From Pseudomonas oryzagri (GTDB lineage: Bacteria; Pseudomonadota; Gammaproteobacteria; Pseudomonadales; Pseudomonadaceae), in the NCBI RefSeq assembly GCF_020831405.1, contig NZ_JAJHPU010000019.1, positions 270,986-334,985 on the forward strand: a stretch of DNA of 64,000 nucleotides, in the 5' to 3' direction. Each line of letters starts with the position of its first letter. Positions within the stretch are counted from its first letter, which is position 1. Below the pieces are notes generated by a model that saw nothing but the letters and a program-made list of their open reading frames with translations, had not been told where the DNA came from and searched no databases. This document shows, in pieces, positions 44,382-53,168 of this stretch. A program made the translations under genes and the position numbers.

Positions 44382-44451
44382 ACCACGATTGGCGATAATT
44401 CTCGCCCGAGAGAGCAGGACGCTCTTCTCGCCTTCATAGAGTCAGGGATAG

Positions 44452-46011
44452 ATGCACTTCAAGAAGCTCGCCGAGCACTATATTGCGCTGGCTACGATGC
44501 CTATCGACGCCACCGACTTCGCCGGTACGGATGTACGCTATTCGGTGGAGTTCGAGGCGCTGGAAGGCGAGCTGGGCAAATCCTCCGCGCTGCACGAGAC
44601 GACCGCCATCGACTGGGGCAAGGTACTCACGGGCAGCGAGGCCCTGCTCGCCAACCAGTCCAAGGATCTGCGCGTCGCCGCCTGGCTGAGCTGGGCGCTC
44701 TACCAGCGCGAATCCTTCGCCGGCCTGCAGGCAGGTCTCGCCCTGCTCCATACGCTATGCAGCCGACACTGGGCGGAGCTGCACCCGCGCAAGTCGCGCA
44801 CCCGCGCCGCGGCCCTGAGCTGGCTGCTGCCGCGTCTGGAGCAGGCGCTGGCCGTGCAGGTGGCGGTTGGCGAACAGCTACAGCTGTTCCGCGCCCTCGC
44901 CGGCTACCTGCGCCAGCTGGACGACTGCCTGACCGCTCATCTGGGCGAGGAAGCCCCGTTGCTGCTGCCGCTGTGCCGGCGCCTCGACGAACTGGTTGAG
45001 CGCGCCAGCCAGGGCCACCCGGAGGCCGGCGCGGTCGGCGCGGCCATTGCCCAGGTCAAGCAGGCCGCCACCCAGATCATCAATCCCACCGGCGTGGTGG
45101 AGAACCACAAGGACGCCCACCGCAACCTGCGCAACCTGCAGGAGCAGGCGCGGCCGCTGTGCAGCTGGTGGCTCAAGCAGAAGGCCGGCGACCAGCGCGC
45201 CCTGCGTCTGGCGCGCACCCTGCTGTGGCTGCCGATCGATGCCCTGCCCGAGCGCAACGCCGAGAAGATCACCGCCCTGCGCGGCCTGCCGGCCGACAAG
45301 CCGGGCAGCTATCGCGAGCGCTTCAAGCAGGGGCTGTACGCCGACCTGCTGCACGATCTGGAAACCAGCATCGCCCGCTCCCCGTTCTGGCTGGACGGCC
45401 AGCGCATGGTCTGGGAGTGCCTGCTGGAGCTGAACGCCGCGCAGGCGATGCTGGAAGTGGAAATCCAGCTGGCCCTGTTCCTCCAGGGGCTGCCCGGGCT
45501 GGAGGAGCTGCGTTTCCATGACGGCAGCCCGTTCGCCGACGCCGAGACCCGCGCCTGGATCGACGCCCATGTGCGCCCGCACCTGCAGGACCCGGCACCC
45601 GCGCCCGCCCATGTCCCCGGCGAAACCGGCGCCCTCCCCGCCTGGGAGGAGGCCCTGCAGCACGCCCAGGGACAGCTGCGCACGGACGGCCTGAAGGTCG
45701 CCGTGCAGCACCTCAAGCAGGGCCTGAACCGCGCCCAGGGCGGTCGCGAACGCTTCTTCTGGCAACTGGCGATGGCCCGCCTGTGCTTCCAGGCGAAGAA
45801 GTACGAACTGGCCCGCACCCAACTCGAATCGCTCGACCAGCTGCTGCAGACCTCCGGGCTCGGCAGTTGGGAGCCCGACCTCGCCCTGGAGGTACTGCAC
45901 CTGCTGCACAGCTGTTGCGAGCTGCTGCCGCAGAACCACGCCGTGCGCGAACGCAAGGACGAGATCTACCGCAGGCTGTGCCACCTCGACCTCGAAGTGG
46001 TACTCGACTAG
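44452..46011 (+). CDS. tssA: T6SS protein TssA (VasJ/ImpA type)
   Basis: The product is 519 aa. An ImpA-type N-terminal region (about 20-150; D-F-A-G-x-D-V-R-Y-S, W-G-K-V, W-A-E-L-H-P-R) is followed by a helical middle and a VasJ-type C-terminal domain. TssA primes and organises sheath polymerisation on the baseplate. ATG at 44452 has only a weak ribosome site (AGGGAT). It is the first gene of the T6SS operon. Confidence 0.88.
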   Translation: MHFKKLAEHYIALATMPIDATDFAGTDVRYSVEFEALEGELGKSSALHETTAIDWGKVLTGSEALLANQSKDLRVAAWLSWALYQRESFAGLQAGLALLHTLCSRHWAELHPRKSRTRAAALSWLLPRLEQALAVQVAVGEQLQLFRALAGYLRQLDDCLTAHLGEEAPLLLPLCRRLDELVERASQGHPEAGAVGAAIAQVKQAATQIINPTGVVENHKDAHRNLRNLQEQARPLCSWWLKQKAGDQRALRLARTLLWLPIDALPERNAEKITALRGLPADKPGSYRERFKQGLYADLLHDLETSIARSPFWLDGQRMVWECLLELNAAQAMLEVEIQLALFLQGLPGLEELRFHDGSPFADAETRAWIDAHVRPHLQDPAPAPAHVPGETGALPAWEEALQHAQGQLRTDGLKVAVQHLKQGLNRAQGGRERFFWQLAMARLCFQAKKYELARTQLESLDQLLQTSGLGSWEPDLALEVLHLLHSCCELLPQNHAVRERKDEIYRRLCHLDLEVVLD

Positions 46012-46043
46012 GCCCCCGGGCCGCATACGCAAAGGAGAACACC

Positions 46044-46550
46044 ATGGCCAAAGAAGGCTCGGTAGCCCCCAAGGAACGCATCAACGTCACCTTCAAGCCC
46101 GCCAGCGGCGGCGCCCAGGAGGAAGTCGAACTGCCATTGAAGCTGATGGTGCTCGGCGATTTCACCCAGCGCGCCGACGATCGCAAGCTCGAGGATCGCA
46201 AGCCGATCGCCATCGACAAGCAGAACTTCGACGAGGTGATGGCCAAGCAGGAGCTGAACCTGACGCTCGGCGTGCCCAACCGTCTGCAGGACGAGCCGCG
46301 CGACGAGGAGCTGGCCGTGCAGCTGCGCATCGGGTCGATGAAGGATTTCAACCCGGCCAGCCTGGTCGAGCAGGTACCGGAGCTGCAGAAGCTGATGGAG
46401 CTGCGCGACGCCCTGGTCGCCCTGAAGGGCCCGCTGGGCAACGCCCCGGCCTTCCGCAAGGCCATCGAAAGCGTGCTCGCCGACGACGACTCGCGCGAGC
46501 GCGTGCTCACCGAACTGGGCCTTGCCGCCCAGGACAAACTGGACGCCTGA
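46044..46550 (+). CDS. tssB: T6SS contractile sheath small subunit TssB
   Basis: The product is 168 aa, VipA/TssB family. The V-A-P-K-E-R-I-N-V opening, L-K-L-M-V-L-G-D-F-T and L-R-D-A-L-V-A-L-K-G-P-L-G-N motifs are diagnostic. It copolymerises with TssC to form the contractile sheath. GGAG precedes the ATG at 46044. Confidence 0.95.
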   Translation: MAKEGSVAPKERINVTFKPASGGAQEEVELPLKLMVLGDFTQRADDRKLEDRKPIAIDKQNFDEVMAKQELNLTLGVPNRLQDEPRDEELAVQLRIGSMKDFNPASLVEQVPELQKLMELRDALVALKGPLGNAPAFRKAIESVLADDDSRERVLTELGLAAQDKLDA

Positions 46551-46575
46551 GCCCGACCGACAAGGACGCCACCCA

Positions 46576-48051
46576 ATGAGTACCCAAGCAGCAGTACAAA
46601 GCAGCCGCAGCGCCAGCGAACTCGGCATTCTCGACCGCATCATCGCCGAAACCCGCCTGACACCCGACGACGAGGCCTACACCATCGCCAAGCGCGGCGT
46701 GTCCGCCTTCATCGAGGAGCTGCTCAAGCCGCAGAACGAAAACGAGCCGGTGAAGAAGGCCATGGTCGACCGCATGATCGCGGAGATCGACGCCAAGCTC
46801 AGCCGGCAGATGGACGAAATCCTCCACCACCCGCAGTTCCAGTCCCTGGAGTCCGCCTGGCGCGGCCTCGAGCTGCTGGTCGAGCGCACCAACTTCCGCG
46901 AGAACATCAAGCTGGAGATCCTCAACGCGTCCAAGCAGGACCTGCTGGACGACTTCGAGGACAGCCCGGAAGTGGTCCAGTCCGGCCTGTACAAGCACGT
47001 CTACACCGCCGAGTACGGCCAGTTCGGCGGCCAGCCGGTCGGCGCGCTGATCGCCAACTACTTCTTCGACCCCAGCGCGCCGGACGTGAAGACCCTGCAG
47101 TACGTCGCCAGCGTCGCCAGCATGGCCCATGCGCCCTTCATCGCCGCCGCCGGGCCGAAGTTCTTCGGCCTGGAAAGCTTCACCGGCCTGCCGGATCTCA
47201 AGGACCTCAAGGATCACTTCGAGGGCCCGCAGTTCGCCAAGTGGCAGAACTTCCGCGAACAGGAAGACGCCCGCTACGTCGGCCTGACCGTGCCGCGCTT
47301 CCTGCTGCGCACGCCCTACGATCCGCACGAAAACCCGGTGAAGTCCTTCGTCTACAAGGAAAGCGTCAGCGCCAGCCACGAGCACTACCTGTGGGGCAAC
47401 ACCGCCTACACCTTCGCCACCCGCCTGACCGACAGCTTCGCCAAGTTCCGCTGGTGCCCGAACATCATTGGCCCGCAGAGCGGCGGCACGGTGGAGGATC
47501 TGCCGCTGCACCAGTTCGAGAGCATGGGCGAGATCGAGACCAAGATCCCCACCGAGGTGCTGGTTTCCGACCGCCGCGAATATGAGCTCGCGGAAGAAGG
47601 CTTTATCGCCCTGACCATGCGCAAGGGCAGCGACAACGCCGCCTTCTTCTCCGCCAACTCGGTGCAAAAGCCCAAGTTCTTCGGCAACGGCGAGGAAGGC
47701 AAGCTCGCCGAGCTGAACTACAAGCTCGGCACCCAGCTGCCCTACCTGTTCATCGTCAACCGCCTGGCCCACTACCTGAAGGTGCTGCAGCGCGAGCAAC
47801 TGGGCTCCTGGAAGGAGCGCAGCGACCTCGAGCGTGAGCTGAACAAGTGGATCCGCCAGTTCGTCGCCGACCAGGACAACCCCAGCGCCGAAGTTCGCGG
47901 CCGCCGCCCGCTGCGCGCCGCGCAGATCGCCGTCAGCGAGGTGGACGGCGAGCCGGGCTGGTATCGCGTCAGCCTGAGCGTACGCCCGCACTTCAAGTAC
48001 ATGGGGGCGGACTTCACCCTGTCGCTGGTCGGCAAGCTGGACAAGGAGTAA
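46576..48051 (+). CDS. tssC: T6SS contractile sheath large subunit TssC
   Basis: The product is 491 aa, VipB/TssC family. Seen are H-P-x-F-Q-x-L-E-x-x-W-R-G-L, F-R-W-C-P-N-I-I-G-P-x-S-G-G and the C-terminal R-P-H-F-K-Y-M-G-A-D-F-T-L-S-L-V-G-K-L-D. It forms the sheath with TssB and carries the ClpV-accessible surface. ATG at 46576, 25 bases after tssB. Confidence 0.96.
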   Translation: MSTQAAVQSSRSASELGILDRIIAETRLTPDDEAYTIAKRGVSAFIEELLKPQNENEPVKKAMVDRMIAEIDAKLSRQMDEILHHPQFQSLESAWRGLELLVERTNFRENIKLEILNASKQDLLDDFEDSPEVVQSGLYKHVYTAEYGQFGGQPVGALIANYFFDPSAPDVKTLQYVASVASMAHAPFIAAAGPKFFGLESFTGLPDLKDLKDHFEGPQFAKWQNFREQEDARYVGLTVPRFLLRTPYDPHENPVKSFVYKESVSASHEHYLWGNTAYTFATRLTDSFAKFRWCPNIIGPQSGGTVEDLPLHQFESMGEIETKIPTEVLVSDRREYELAEEGFIALTMRKGSDNAAFFSANSVQKPKFFGNGEEGKLAELNYKLGTQLPYLFIVNRLAHYLKVLQREQLGSWKERSDLERELNKWIRQFVADQDNPSAEVRGRRPLRAAQIAVSEVDGEPGWYRVSLSVRPHFKYMGADFTLSLVGKLDKE

Positions 48052-48057
48052 GCGGCG

Positions 48058-48462
48058 ATGGCCTACGGCAGCCTGTTCGAACGTCTCGGCGGTGACGCCG
48101 GCCAGCGCGCTGGCTGGAGTCACGAGGTCGCCGCGATGGCCTCGGTGGCTGCCCACCTGGCCAAGATGCTCAGCACCCGGGCGGGCAGCGTGCAGACGCT
48201 GCCCGACTACGGGTTGCCCGATCTCAACGACATGCGCCTGTCGCTGCACGACTCGCTGCAGCAGGCCCGCAGCGCCATCGAGCGCTTCATCGAGGCCTAC
48301 GAACCGCGCCTGCGCCAGGTGCGGGTGGTTTCCCTGCCGCGCGACCACGACCCGCTCAGCCTCAACTTCGCCATCGAAGGGCTGCTGGAAGTGGATGGTT
48401 TCAAGCGCCAGGTCAGCTTCGCCGCCCGTCTGGATGGCAGCGGCCAGGTAAGGGTCAGTTAA
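48058..48462 (+). CDS. tssE: T6SS baseplate protein TssE
   Basis: The product is 134 aa, of the gp25-like baseplate family. The S-L-F-E-R-L opening, L-N-T-R-x-G-like region, L-P-D-Y-G-L-P-D and E-P-R-L-R-x-V motifs are present. The last 133 bases of the gene (48330-48462) recur, with substitutions, as the 3' ends of the two chimeric genes at 51064-51483 and 53828-54259. This copy is intact and the functional one. Confidence 0.93.
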   Translation: MAYGSLFERLGGDAGQRAGWSHEVAAMASVAAHLAKMLSTRAGSVQTLPDYGLPDLNDMRLSLHDSLQQARSAIERFIEAYEPRLRQVRVVSLPRDHDPLSLNFAIEGLLEVDGFKRQVSFAARLDGSGQVRVS

Positions 48463-48733
48463 GGAGAACGACGATGTCCGGCCAACCCGCCGCCCGCCTG
48501 GGCGACCCCACCGCCTGCCCCGTTCCGGGCCACGGCACCAACCCCATCGCCGCCGGCTCGCCCGACGTGCTGTTCGACGGCCTGCCCGCCGCGCGCCAGG
48601 GGGATGCCTCCGCCTGTGGCGGCGCCATGAGCGGCAATCTGATTGCCAACGTGCTGATCAATGGCCAGCCGGCGGCGGTGCTGGGATCGGTGGGCAGTCA
48701 TGGGAATGTGGTGGTGGGGGGATCGGGGACGGT
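48330..48733 (+). repeat. Module start block, copy 1 (tssE 3' + PAAR 5')
   Basis: A 404-bp block joins the last 133 bp of tssE, an 11-bp spacer with AAGGAG, and the first 260 bp of a PAAR gene. Ungapped copies occur at 51351-51754 and 54127-54530. Downstream of each block the sequence is unrelated. Confidence 0.9.
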
Positions 48734-48980
48734 GATCATCGGCAATCGCTATACGCCAGCGCCGTTTACCGCACCGGTTCCGGTAACTACTCCAGGATTC
48801 GATGAACAGTTCGTGCTCAAGGATGCGCAAGGAAACCCCATTGCCAACCGACAGTACTTGCTTGTGCGAGAGAGCGGCCAGCAGGAAGCCGGTGTCACCG
48901 ATGCCCAAGGGCTGACACACCGGCTGGCAGAACACGTAAGTGCCGAGAAAATCGATATCTACATAGCCGCCGGAGGTTGA
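48474..48980 (+). CDS. PAAR protein with TTR-like extension, module 1
   Basis: The product is 168 aa. Residues 1-87 are a PAAR domain (P-A-A-R-L-G-D, G-S-P-D-V-L, G-Q-P-A-A-V-L, G-S-G-T-V) that sharpens the VgrG spike. Residues about 105-165 resemble the transthyretin-like extension used by some PAAR proteins to hold an effector (N-x-Y-L-L-V-R..G-V-T-D-A-Q-G-L-T-H-R-L). AAGGAG lies before the ATG. The lipase gene follows after 5 bases, so this is its likely adaptor. Confidence 0.88.
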   Translation: MSGQPAARLGDPTACPVPGHGTNPIAAGSPDVLFDGLPAARQGDASACGGAMSGNLIANVLINGQPAAVLGSVGSHGNVVVGGSGTVIIGNRYTPAPFTAPVPVTTPGFDEQFVLKDAQGNPIANRQYLLVRESGQQEAGVTDAQGLTHRLAEHVSAEKIDIYIAAGG

Positions 48981-48985
48981 AGAAC

Positions 48986-49897
48986 ATGGCACAGGATGTG
49001 ATCAACACTCCATCAGGGCCCTACAAAAAGGTGGCGACCAAGCAGAGCACCCCCACTGCAGATAGGGCACCGAAGGCTGTGGTGCTCGACCAGGGGATAA
49101 CGGTGTTTCTTGGCGGGGCAGGCATGGTCGGGTCATACAACGACGACATGGTTGCTGCTCTGAAAGAAGCTGGCATTGCGAATGCTGTATTCGGTAACTA
49201 CTCCGCCCTCCTCGCAGGCTTGGACAAATATTTGCCGTCGTTCGTCGACATGCTTGGCGATGCATCTGCGGTGGCTCTTTACAATCAAGACGAAAACGAT
49301 CCAGTTGCATTCGAGTACGGTGACCTGCAGAAATGCACCTACGGCGACGAGTACATCGAAAAGAAATATCTGTTCGGCCTGATCACGATCCGAGCATACG
49401 AGCAGATCGAATGCACTCCAACCAGCGACCTGTTCGCGATCAAACTCAGTCGGGATCTTAAAGAAACAAAGGCCTCCGATTTTTCGCTGACAACGATCGG
49501 GATCGGTCAACCTATTCCCACCGCGGGGCAGTTCAACATCATCGGTTATTCATGGGGCGCGGTCATTGCGGCACGCACCGCGATATTCCATGCCCGCAAG
49601 GGGATCATCGTCGATCACCTAATCCTAATTGGCGCACCAATAAATATCAGTTTGAAAAATGCTGTCAGCAACCACCCCAAAATCCTCAACACCCACATCG
49701 TAAATCTGGTGAACCACGGCGACCCCATCTATGCAGGCATGACAGACAAGGAAATTGTCGACTGTATTCCCATACTCCGGAAGCAAATGTTCGACGGGGG
49801 CAAGGACGGACATTTCTATTACTCTGCCGACAACACAGAGGCACGAAATCGCCGGCGCGAACTAGCCAAATCCCTTTACGCATTGGGACTTCGATAA
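48986..49897 (+). CDS. GxSxG lipase-type T6SS effector, module 1
   Basis: The product is 303 aa with an alpha/beta-hydrolase pattern. G-Y-S-W-G at 187-191 puts the nucleophile at Ser189; Asp246 (N-H-G-D-P) and His276 (D-G-H-F) complete a likely triad. An N-terminal V-F-L-G-G-A-G-M region may form the oxyanion site. ATG at 48986 is chosen because GGAGG sits nine bases upstream; a TTG start at 48977 overlapping the PAAR stop is less likely. Position after a PAAR-TTR gene and before small membrane genes supports a phospholipase/lipase effector of the Tle kind; the Tle class is not assignable by eye. Confidence 0.78.
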   Translation: MAQDVINTPSGPYKKVATKQSTPTADRAPKAVVLDQGITVFLGGAGMVGSYNDDMVAALKEAGIANAVFGNYSALLAGLDKYLPSFVDMLGDASAVALYNQDENDPVAFEYGDLQKCTYGDEYIEKKYLFGLITIRAYEQIECTPTSDLFAIKLSRDLKETKASDFSLTTIGIGQPIPTAGQFNIIGYSWGAVIAARTAIFHARKGIIVDHLILIGAPINISLKNAVSNHPKILNTHIVNLVNHGDPIYAGMTDKEIVDCIPILRKQMFDGGKDGHFYYSADNTEARNRRRELAKSLYALGLR

Positions 49898-49899
49898 TC

Positions 49900-50217
49900 A
49901 TGCTTCGCTATCCAATAGTCATTGCCTCACTACTTATGCTGATCGTGACACTCAACGAGCCAGGCAGCAATTGGCCTATTGATATTCGAATTTTTGACCA
50001 TCGCCTCCAAGGGAATCTTTTGTACTGGCTATTCTCTTTCAGCACAGCAGCCTACATCCCACTCATGATTACCAGTACGATCTTAATGGGCATTGACCTA
50101 GTCGCGTCAGCCAAGAACAAAACGAAGCGAAATGTTTTTAATCTGTTATTTTTTTCAGCAATAAACGTGCTGGCCCTTTACAGGTTCAACAGATGGGTAA
50201 TGAATGAGATTTTTTAG
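49900..50217 (+). CDS. Small membrane protein, candidate lipase immunity
   Basis: The product is 105 aa with two hydrophobic segments (about 5-20 and 42-65) and a weakly hydrophobic C-terminal region. The gene is AT-rich compared with its surroundings. It starts 2 bases after the lipase stop. I do not recognise the family. Its place suggests an immunity or accessory function for the effector. Confidence 0.55.
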   Translation: MLRYPIVIASLLMLIVTLNEPGSNWPIDIRIFDHRLQGNLLYWLFSFSTAAYIPLMITSTILMGIDLVASAKNKTKRNVFNLLFFSAINVLALYRFNRWVMNEIF

Positions 50218-50645
50218 TGCACGACCTGTTTTCAGAGGCAGTGCGCGATTGTCGACTAGCTGTTATGACAAAAATCACGCCCATGCGATACTTACACCCC
50301 AGCGAATGCATTCAAGATGCTTTGCATATGACCACGCACCGAATTATTCGATATTTAGTCGCCACTCTCGCACTAGGTCTCACTCTATTTGTTTTAAATA
50401 TACTATTTTTTGCCAAGCCGCTGTATACCCTGTATGCCGACCTGTGTCAGCTCGGACAGGCATATCAGGGGGAAACCCGTGCCCTCATGTACAACCGTTA
50501 TCTTTTCACGATCATCGTTCCTTGCAGCTTTCTGCTTGGCGGCGCCCTGACATGGTTATTGATGACACACAGATGGGTGGCCTTGGTTTCAGCAACGCTG
50601 CTCCTCATAGCCATTTTTCTGGCTGTAGCTGGAGTAAGGAGATGA
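50217..50645 (+). CDS. Three-helix membrane protein, candidate immunity
   Basis: The product is up to 142 aa with three predicted membrane helices (about 43-66, 96-117, 120-139). The first possible start is a GTG at 50217 that overlaps the previous stop. ATGs at 50265, 50283 and 50328 would give shorter forms, and the last begins just before the first helix. None has a strong ribosome site. Family unknown. It overlaps the next gene (ATGA). Confidence 0.5.
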   Translation: MHDLFSEAVRDCRLAVMTKITPMRYLHPSECIQDALHMTTHRIIRYLVATLALGLTLFVLNILFFAKPLYTLYADLCQLGQAYQGETRALMYNRYLFTIIVPCSFLLGGALTWLLMTHRWVALVSATLLLIAIFLAVAGVRR

Positions 50646-51058
50646 TCAGCTTAGCCATATCTCACGGACGTTCGTTGACTCTTGGCGCCTTTGTCTCGGC
50701 ACTGCTGCTGGCTGCCTACTTCGGTGTGATTCAAGGCGCTTTACATCGCCAGGCGCAAGTCTCAATACCCAGCCCGAGCAACAGATTCATTCTGGAGAAG
50801 GTGTCGCTCGCCCCTTGGAGCGACCTCGCCTACATGAGGATCATCGATACCTTGACACCGGCTTCCGAATTCCGCACGCCGCTGTATGACCAGCAGTACA
50901 CGGACATGCGCCCCCACGAAGACGGCAAGGTCGTCGGCACCTACTGGATCGATTTCGACAAGCAAGAGCAGACATTCGAGATCGGCATACCGGAGTGGCG
51001 GGACAGCTGGTTGAACATATTCATCAGCAATACCCCTTACCGGATTAGCGAGAACTGA
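50642..51058 (+). CDS. Membrane-anchored periplasmic protein, candidate immunity
   Basis: The product is 138 aa with one N-terminal membrane helix (about 11-32) and a soluble, probably periplasmic domain rich in aromatic and acidic residues. AAGGAG lies just before the ATG at 50642, so it is clearly translated. A phospholipase acting in the periplasm would need an inhibitor there, which this topology could provide. Family not recognised. Confidence 0.6.
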   Translation: MISLAISHGRSLTLGAFVSALLLAAYFGVIQGALHRQAQVSIPSPSNRFILEKVSLAPWSDLAYMRIIDTLTPASEFRTPLYDQQYTDMRPHEDGKVVGTYWIDFDKQEQTFEIGIPEWRDSWLNIFISNTPYRISEN

Positions 51059-51063
51059 AGCCC

Positions 51064-51483
51064 ATGTCCTTCAACCACTACTACCAGAGCGAACTCACCG
51101 CCCTGCGCCAGCTCGGCAAGCGCTTCGCCGAGCGCAGCCCGGCGCTGGCGCCGTTCCTCGGCCAGAGCGGCCGCGATCCGGATGTCGAGCGGCTGCTCGA
51201 GGGCTTCGCCTTTCTCACCGGGCTCACCGGGCGTCTGCGCCAGAAGCTCGACAACGAGCTGCCGGAGCTGACCCATTCGCTGATGCATCTGTTGTGGCCG
51301 AACTACATGCGCGCACTGACGGCGTTCACCAGGCGGCAGGTGCAAGTGACTTCCCTGCCGCACGACCACGACCAGCTCAGCCTCAAACTCGCCATCGAAG
51401 GGCGGCTGGAAGTGGATGGCTTCAGGCGCCAGGTCAGCTTCGTCGCCCGCCTGGATGGCAGAGGCCAGGTCAGGGTCAGTTAA
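51064..51483 (+). pseudogene. Chimeric tssF'-'tssE gene, junction 1
   Basis: An open frame of 139 codons. The first 88 or so codons match the N-terminus of TssF (56577 onward), including an extra G-L-T from a 9-bp tandem duplication. The last 50 or so codons match the C-terminus of TssE. The switch falls near 51330-51345. It cannot replace either full protein. It is best explained as the scar where the end of one effector module was joined to the start of the next. It remains in frame from start to stop and may be translated. Confidence 0.85.
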
Positions 51484-51754
51484 GGAGAACGACGATGTCC
51501 GGCCAACCCGCCGCCCGCCTGGGCGACCCCACCGCCTGCCCCCTTCCGGGCCACGGCACCAACCCGATCGCCGCCGGCTCGCCCGACGTGCTGTTCGACG
51601 GCCTGCCCGCCGCACGCATGGGCGATGCCTCCGCCTGCGGCGGTGCCATGAGCGGCAACGTGATTGCCAACGTGCTGATCAATGGCCAGCCGGCGGCGGT
51701 GCTGGGATCGGTGGGCAGTCATGGGAATGTGGTAGTGGGGGGATCGGGGACGGT
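51351..51754 (+). repeat. Module start block, copy 2 (tssE 3' + PAAR 5')
   Basis: Ungapped copy of 48330-48733, offset 3021 bp. The tssE part has more substitutions than the PAAR part. Confidence 0.9.
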
Positions 51755-51998
51755 GGTGATCGGTACTGCACATGCCGTCGCGCCATTCACGTCACCTGCA
51801 CCTTTGTCTTTGCCGTTTGGTTTCGATGCCCAGTGCCAATTGCTCAACGGTCTTGGGGCCCCCTTGGCAAATACCCGATATCTGATCGTTCGACAGGATG
51901 GCACAGAGGAATCCGGCATAACGAATGAGCAGGGACTGACGCATCGACTGGCTCCACATAGCGCAGCCGAGCCACTCGAAATCTTCATTGAATTCTGA
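51495..51998 (+). CDS. PAAR protein with TTR-like extension, module 2
   Basis: The product is 167 aa. The first 85 residues are almost identical to the other two PAAR domains here. The extension (about 105-165) resembles that of module 1 (R-Y-L-I-V-R..G-I-T-N-E-Q-G-L-T-H-R-L) at lower identity. It likely docks the muramidase encoded 11 bases downstream onto VgrG. AAGGAG precedes the ATG. Confidence 0.87.
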   Translation: MSGQPAARLGDPTACPLPGHGTNPIAAGSPDVLFDGLPAARMGDASACGGAMSGNVIANVLINGQPAAVLGSVGSHGNVVVGGSGTVVIGTAHAVAPFTSPAPLSLPFGFDAQCQLLNGLGAPLANTRYLIVRQDGTEESGITNEQGLTHRLAPHSAAEPLEIFIEF

Positions 51999-52009
51999 GG
52001 AGAACCGAG

Positions 52010-52834
52010 ATGGCCGAACAAACCAAGCGACAGAAAGATGGTGTCAACTACGTGAAAGCAGGCACCGCCACCTCGACAGATGTGCGAAATACCGCGCCAG
52101 AAGTTCTATGCTGTTGCCGCTGCACTGGCCAGGAAGTGACCACGCTTCCCGACTACGCCTCCGTTCCCAGCTACACCGGGGAACTACCCTCGCCACTGCA
52201 GATCCTCTGGTATGCCCCGAAGAGCAACGAGGTCCTCAGAAGCGAGTTTTCAGATGCTGAAATTCGCGGCTGGATTATGGAAGCAGCCAACTACCACGGC
52301 ATCCCTCACATTCTGCTTGCGATAATTCTTCAACAGGAGAACGGGCCGGGCGCCAGCAAGACTCTGCAGTCACTCCAGTTCGGTGAGCGATCTCTGACCA
52401 CCTTTCTCGCCATTGTCGATGAGGTTGCATTCGACATCGTTCCAGACAAGGTTGCCGGTAGCTCTAGCGGCTTCGTCAATATGAGCCGCAAGCCCCTGAG
52501 AAACGCCGCCACCTACACCGAAAACTACTACTGCAAGAAACCCATGCCGAGTGACGTCCAGTATCGGATCTTTGGCTATGACCAGGACACCCGTATTCCC
52601 GGTGACGACTGGAAAGCAGATCTCTACTACGCCGCAGCCCACCTACGTGAACTGATCGACCGCGTGACCGGAGCACCTTGCCACAAAGGAAACCTGACAC
52701 CAGAGCAACTGAAATCAGTGATCGGCGCCTACAACGGTTCCGGCCCGCTGGCCGAGAAATATGCCAATGACGCCATGGCCCTTCTGGAACGAGCCAAGTC
52801 CGGTGCTGCGAGCTTGTATTTCTATGAACGCTAA
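52010..52834 (+). CDS. Lytic-transglycosylase-like muramidase effector, module 2
   Basis: The product is 274 aa. The N-terminal 90 residues are Cys-containing (C-C-C-R-C) and unassigned. From about residue 95 a lysozyme-like domain is visible: I-P-H-I-L-L-A-I-I-L-Q-Q-E-N with candidate catalytic Glu110, and A-Y-N-G-S-G at 240-245 followed by Y-A, as in lytic transglycosylases. No signal peptide, as expected for a T6SS-delivered cell-wall enzyme. It follows a PAAR-TTR adaptor and precedes a candidate immunity gene. Confidence 0.72.
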   Translation: MAEQTKRQKDGVNYVKAGTATSTDVRNTAPEVLCCCRCTGQEVTTLPDYASVPSYTGELPSPLQILWYAPKSNEVLRSEFSDAEIRGWIMEAANYHGIPHILLAIILQQENGPGASKTLQSLQFGERSLTTFLAIVDEVAFDIVPDKVAGSSSGFVNMSRKPLRNAATYTENYYCKKPMPSDVQYRIFGYDQDTRIPGDDWKADLYYAAAHLRELIDRVTGAPCHKGNLTPEQLKSVIGAYNGSGPLAEKYANDAMALLERAKSGAASLYFYER

Positions 52835-53168
52835 ACGTGCTGGCTTCACATTTGCCGCACTCGCCTTGCTGGGTGTGCTTTTACTCTCCAACGTCGTCAG
52901 CAACAGCCTGATGCTGATGATGGATCGTGAAAATTTCCTGCCTGCGGAAGCATCGATCTTCACGCTCAACCCCTACGTCATTAATGAAGGTTCGAGTTCG
53001 TTCTGGATCTATGCAGAGGACAGCAGCAACTACTACCACTTCACCTACGAGCCTGGCCGGGAATACCTAGTCATGAGCAAGGATCAATCCTGTCCAGGCT
53101 TCAAAAAAGAAGATGTCATAAGCTGGTGCAATGCCAGAGCCAGAAACATTTCGGGGGGCAAGGAATGA
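52824..53168 (+). CDS. Membrane-anchored candidate immunity protein, module 2
   Basis: The product is 114 aa with an N-terminal hydrophobic helix (about 8-28) and a soluble domain with three cysteines and many Ser/Asn/Tyr residues, placing it in the periplasm. It overlaps the muramidase gene by 11 bases. Periplasmic topology fits an inhibitor of a cell-wall hydrolase. Family not recognised. Confidence 0.6.
   Translation: MNAKRAGFTFAALALLGVLLLSNVVSNSLMLMMDRENFLPAEASIFTLNPYVINEGSSSFWIYAEDSSNYYHFTYEPGREYLVMSKDQSCPGFKKEDVISWCNARARNISGGKE

Larger units (their letters stand above)
43638..44451. other. Divergent intergenic region, mdc operon / T6SS
   Basis: About 810 bp with lower GC from about 43970 onward. 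It holds the mdcA-side dyad (43717-43739), a short direct repeat (44068-44098) and tandem palindromes near tssA (44337-44381). An open frame of about 100 codons at 43970-44284 has no family resemblance and is not called a gene. Confidence 0.55.

Noticed and set aside
44337..44400. Sigma54 promoter for tssA
   Set aside because: A TTGCA is present but the -24 GG is missing in TGCGCAA; the nearby TTGGCG has the wrong spacing to a -12 GC.
48977..48985. TTG start for the lipase gene
   Set aside because: GGAGG directly abuts it; spacing is right only for the ATG at 48986.
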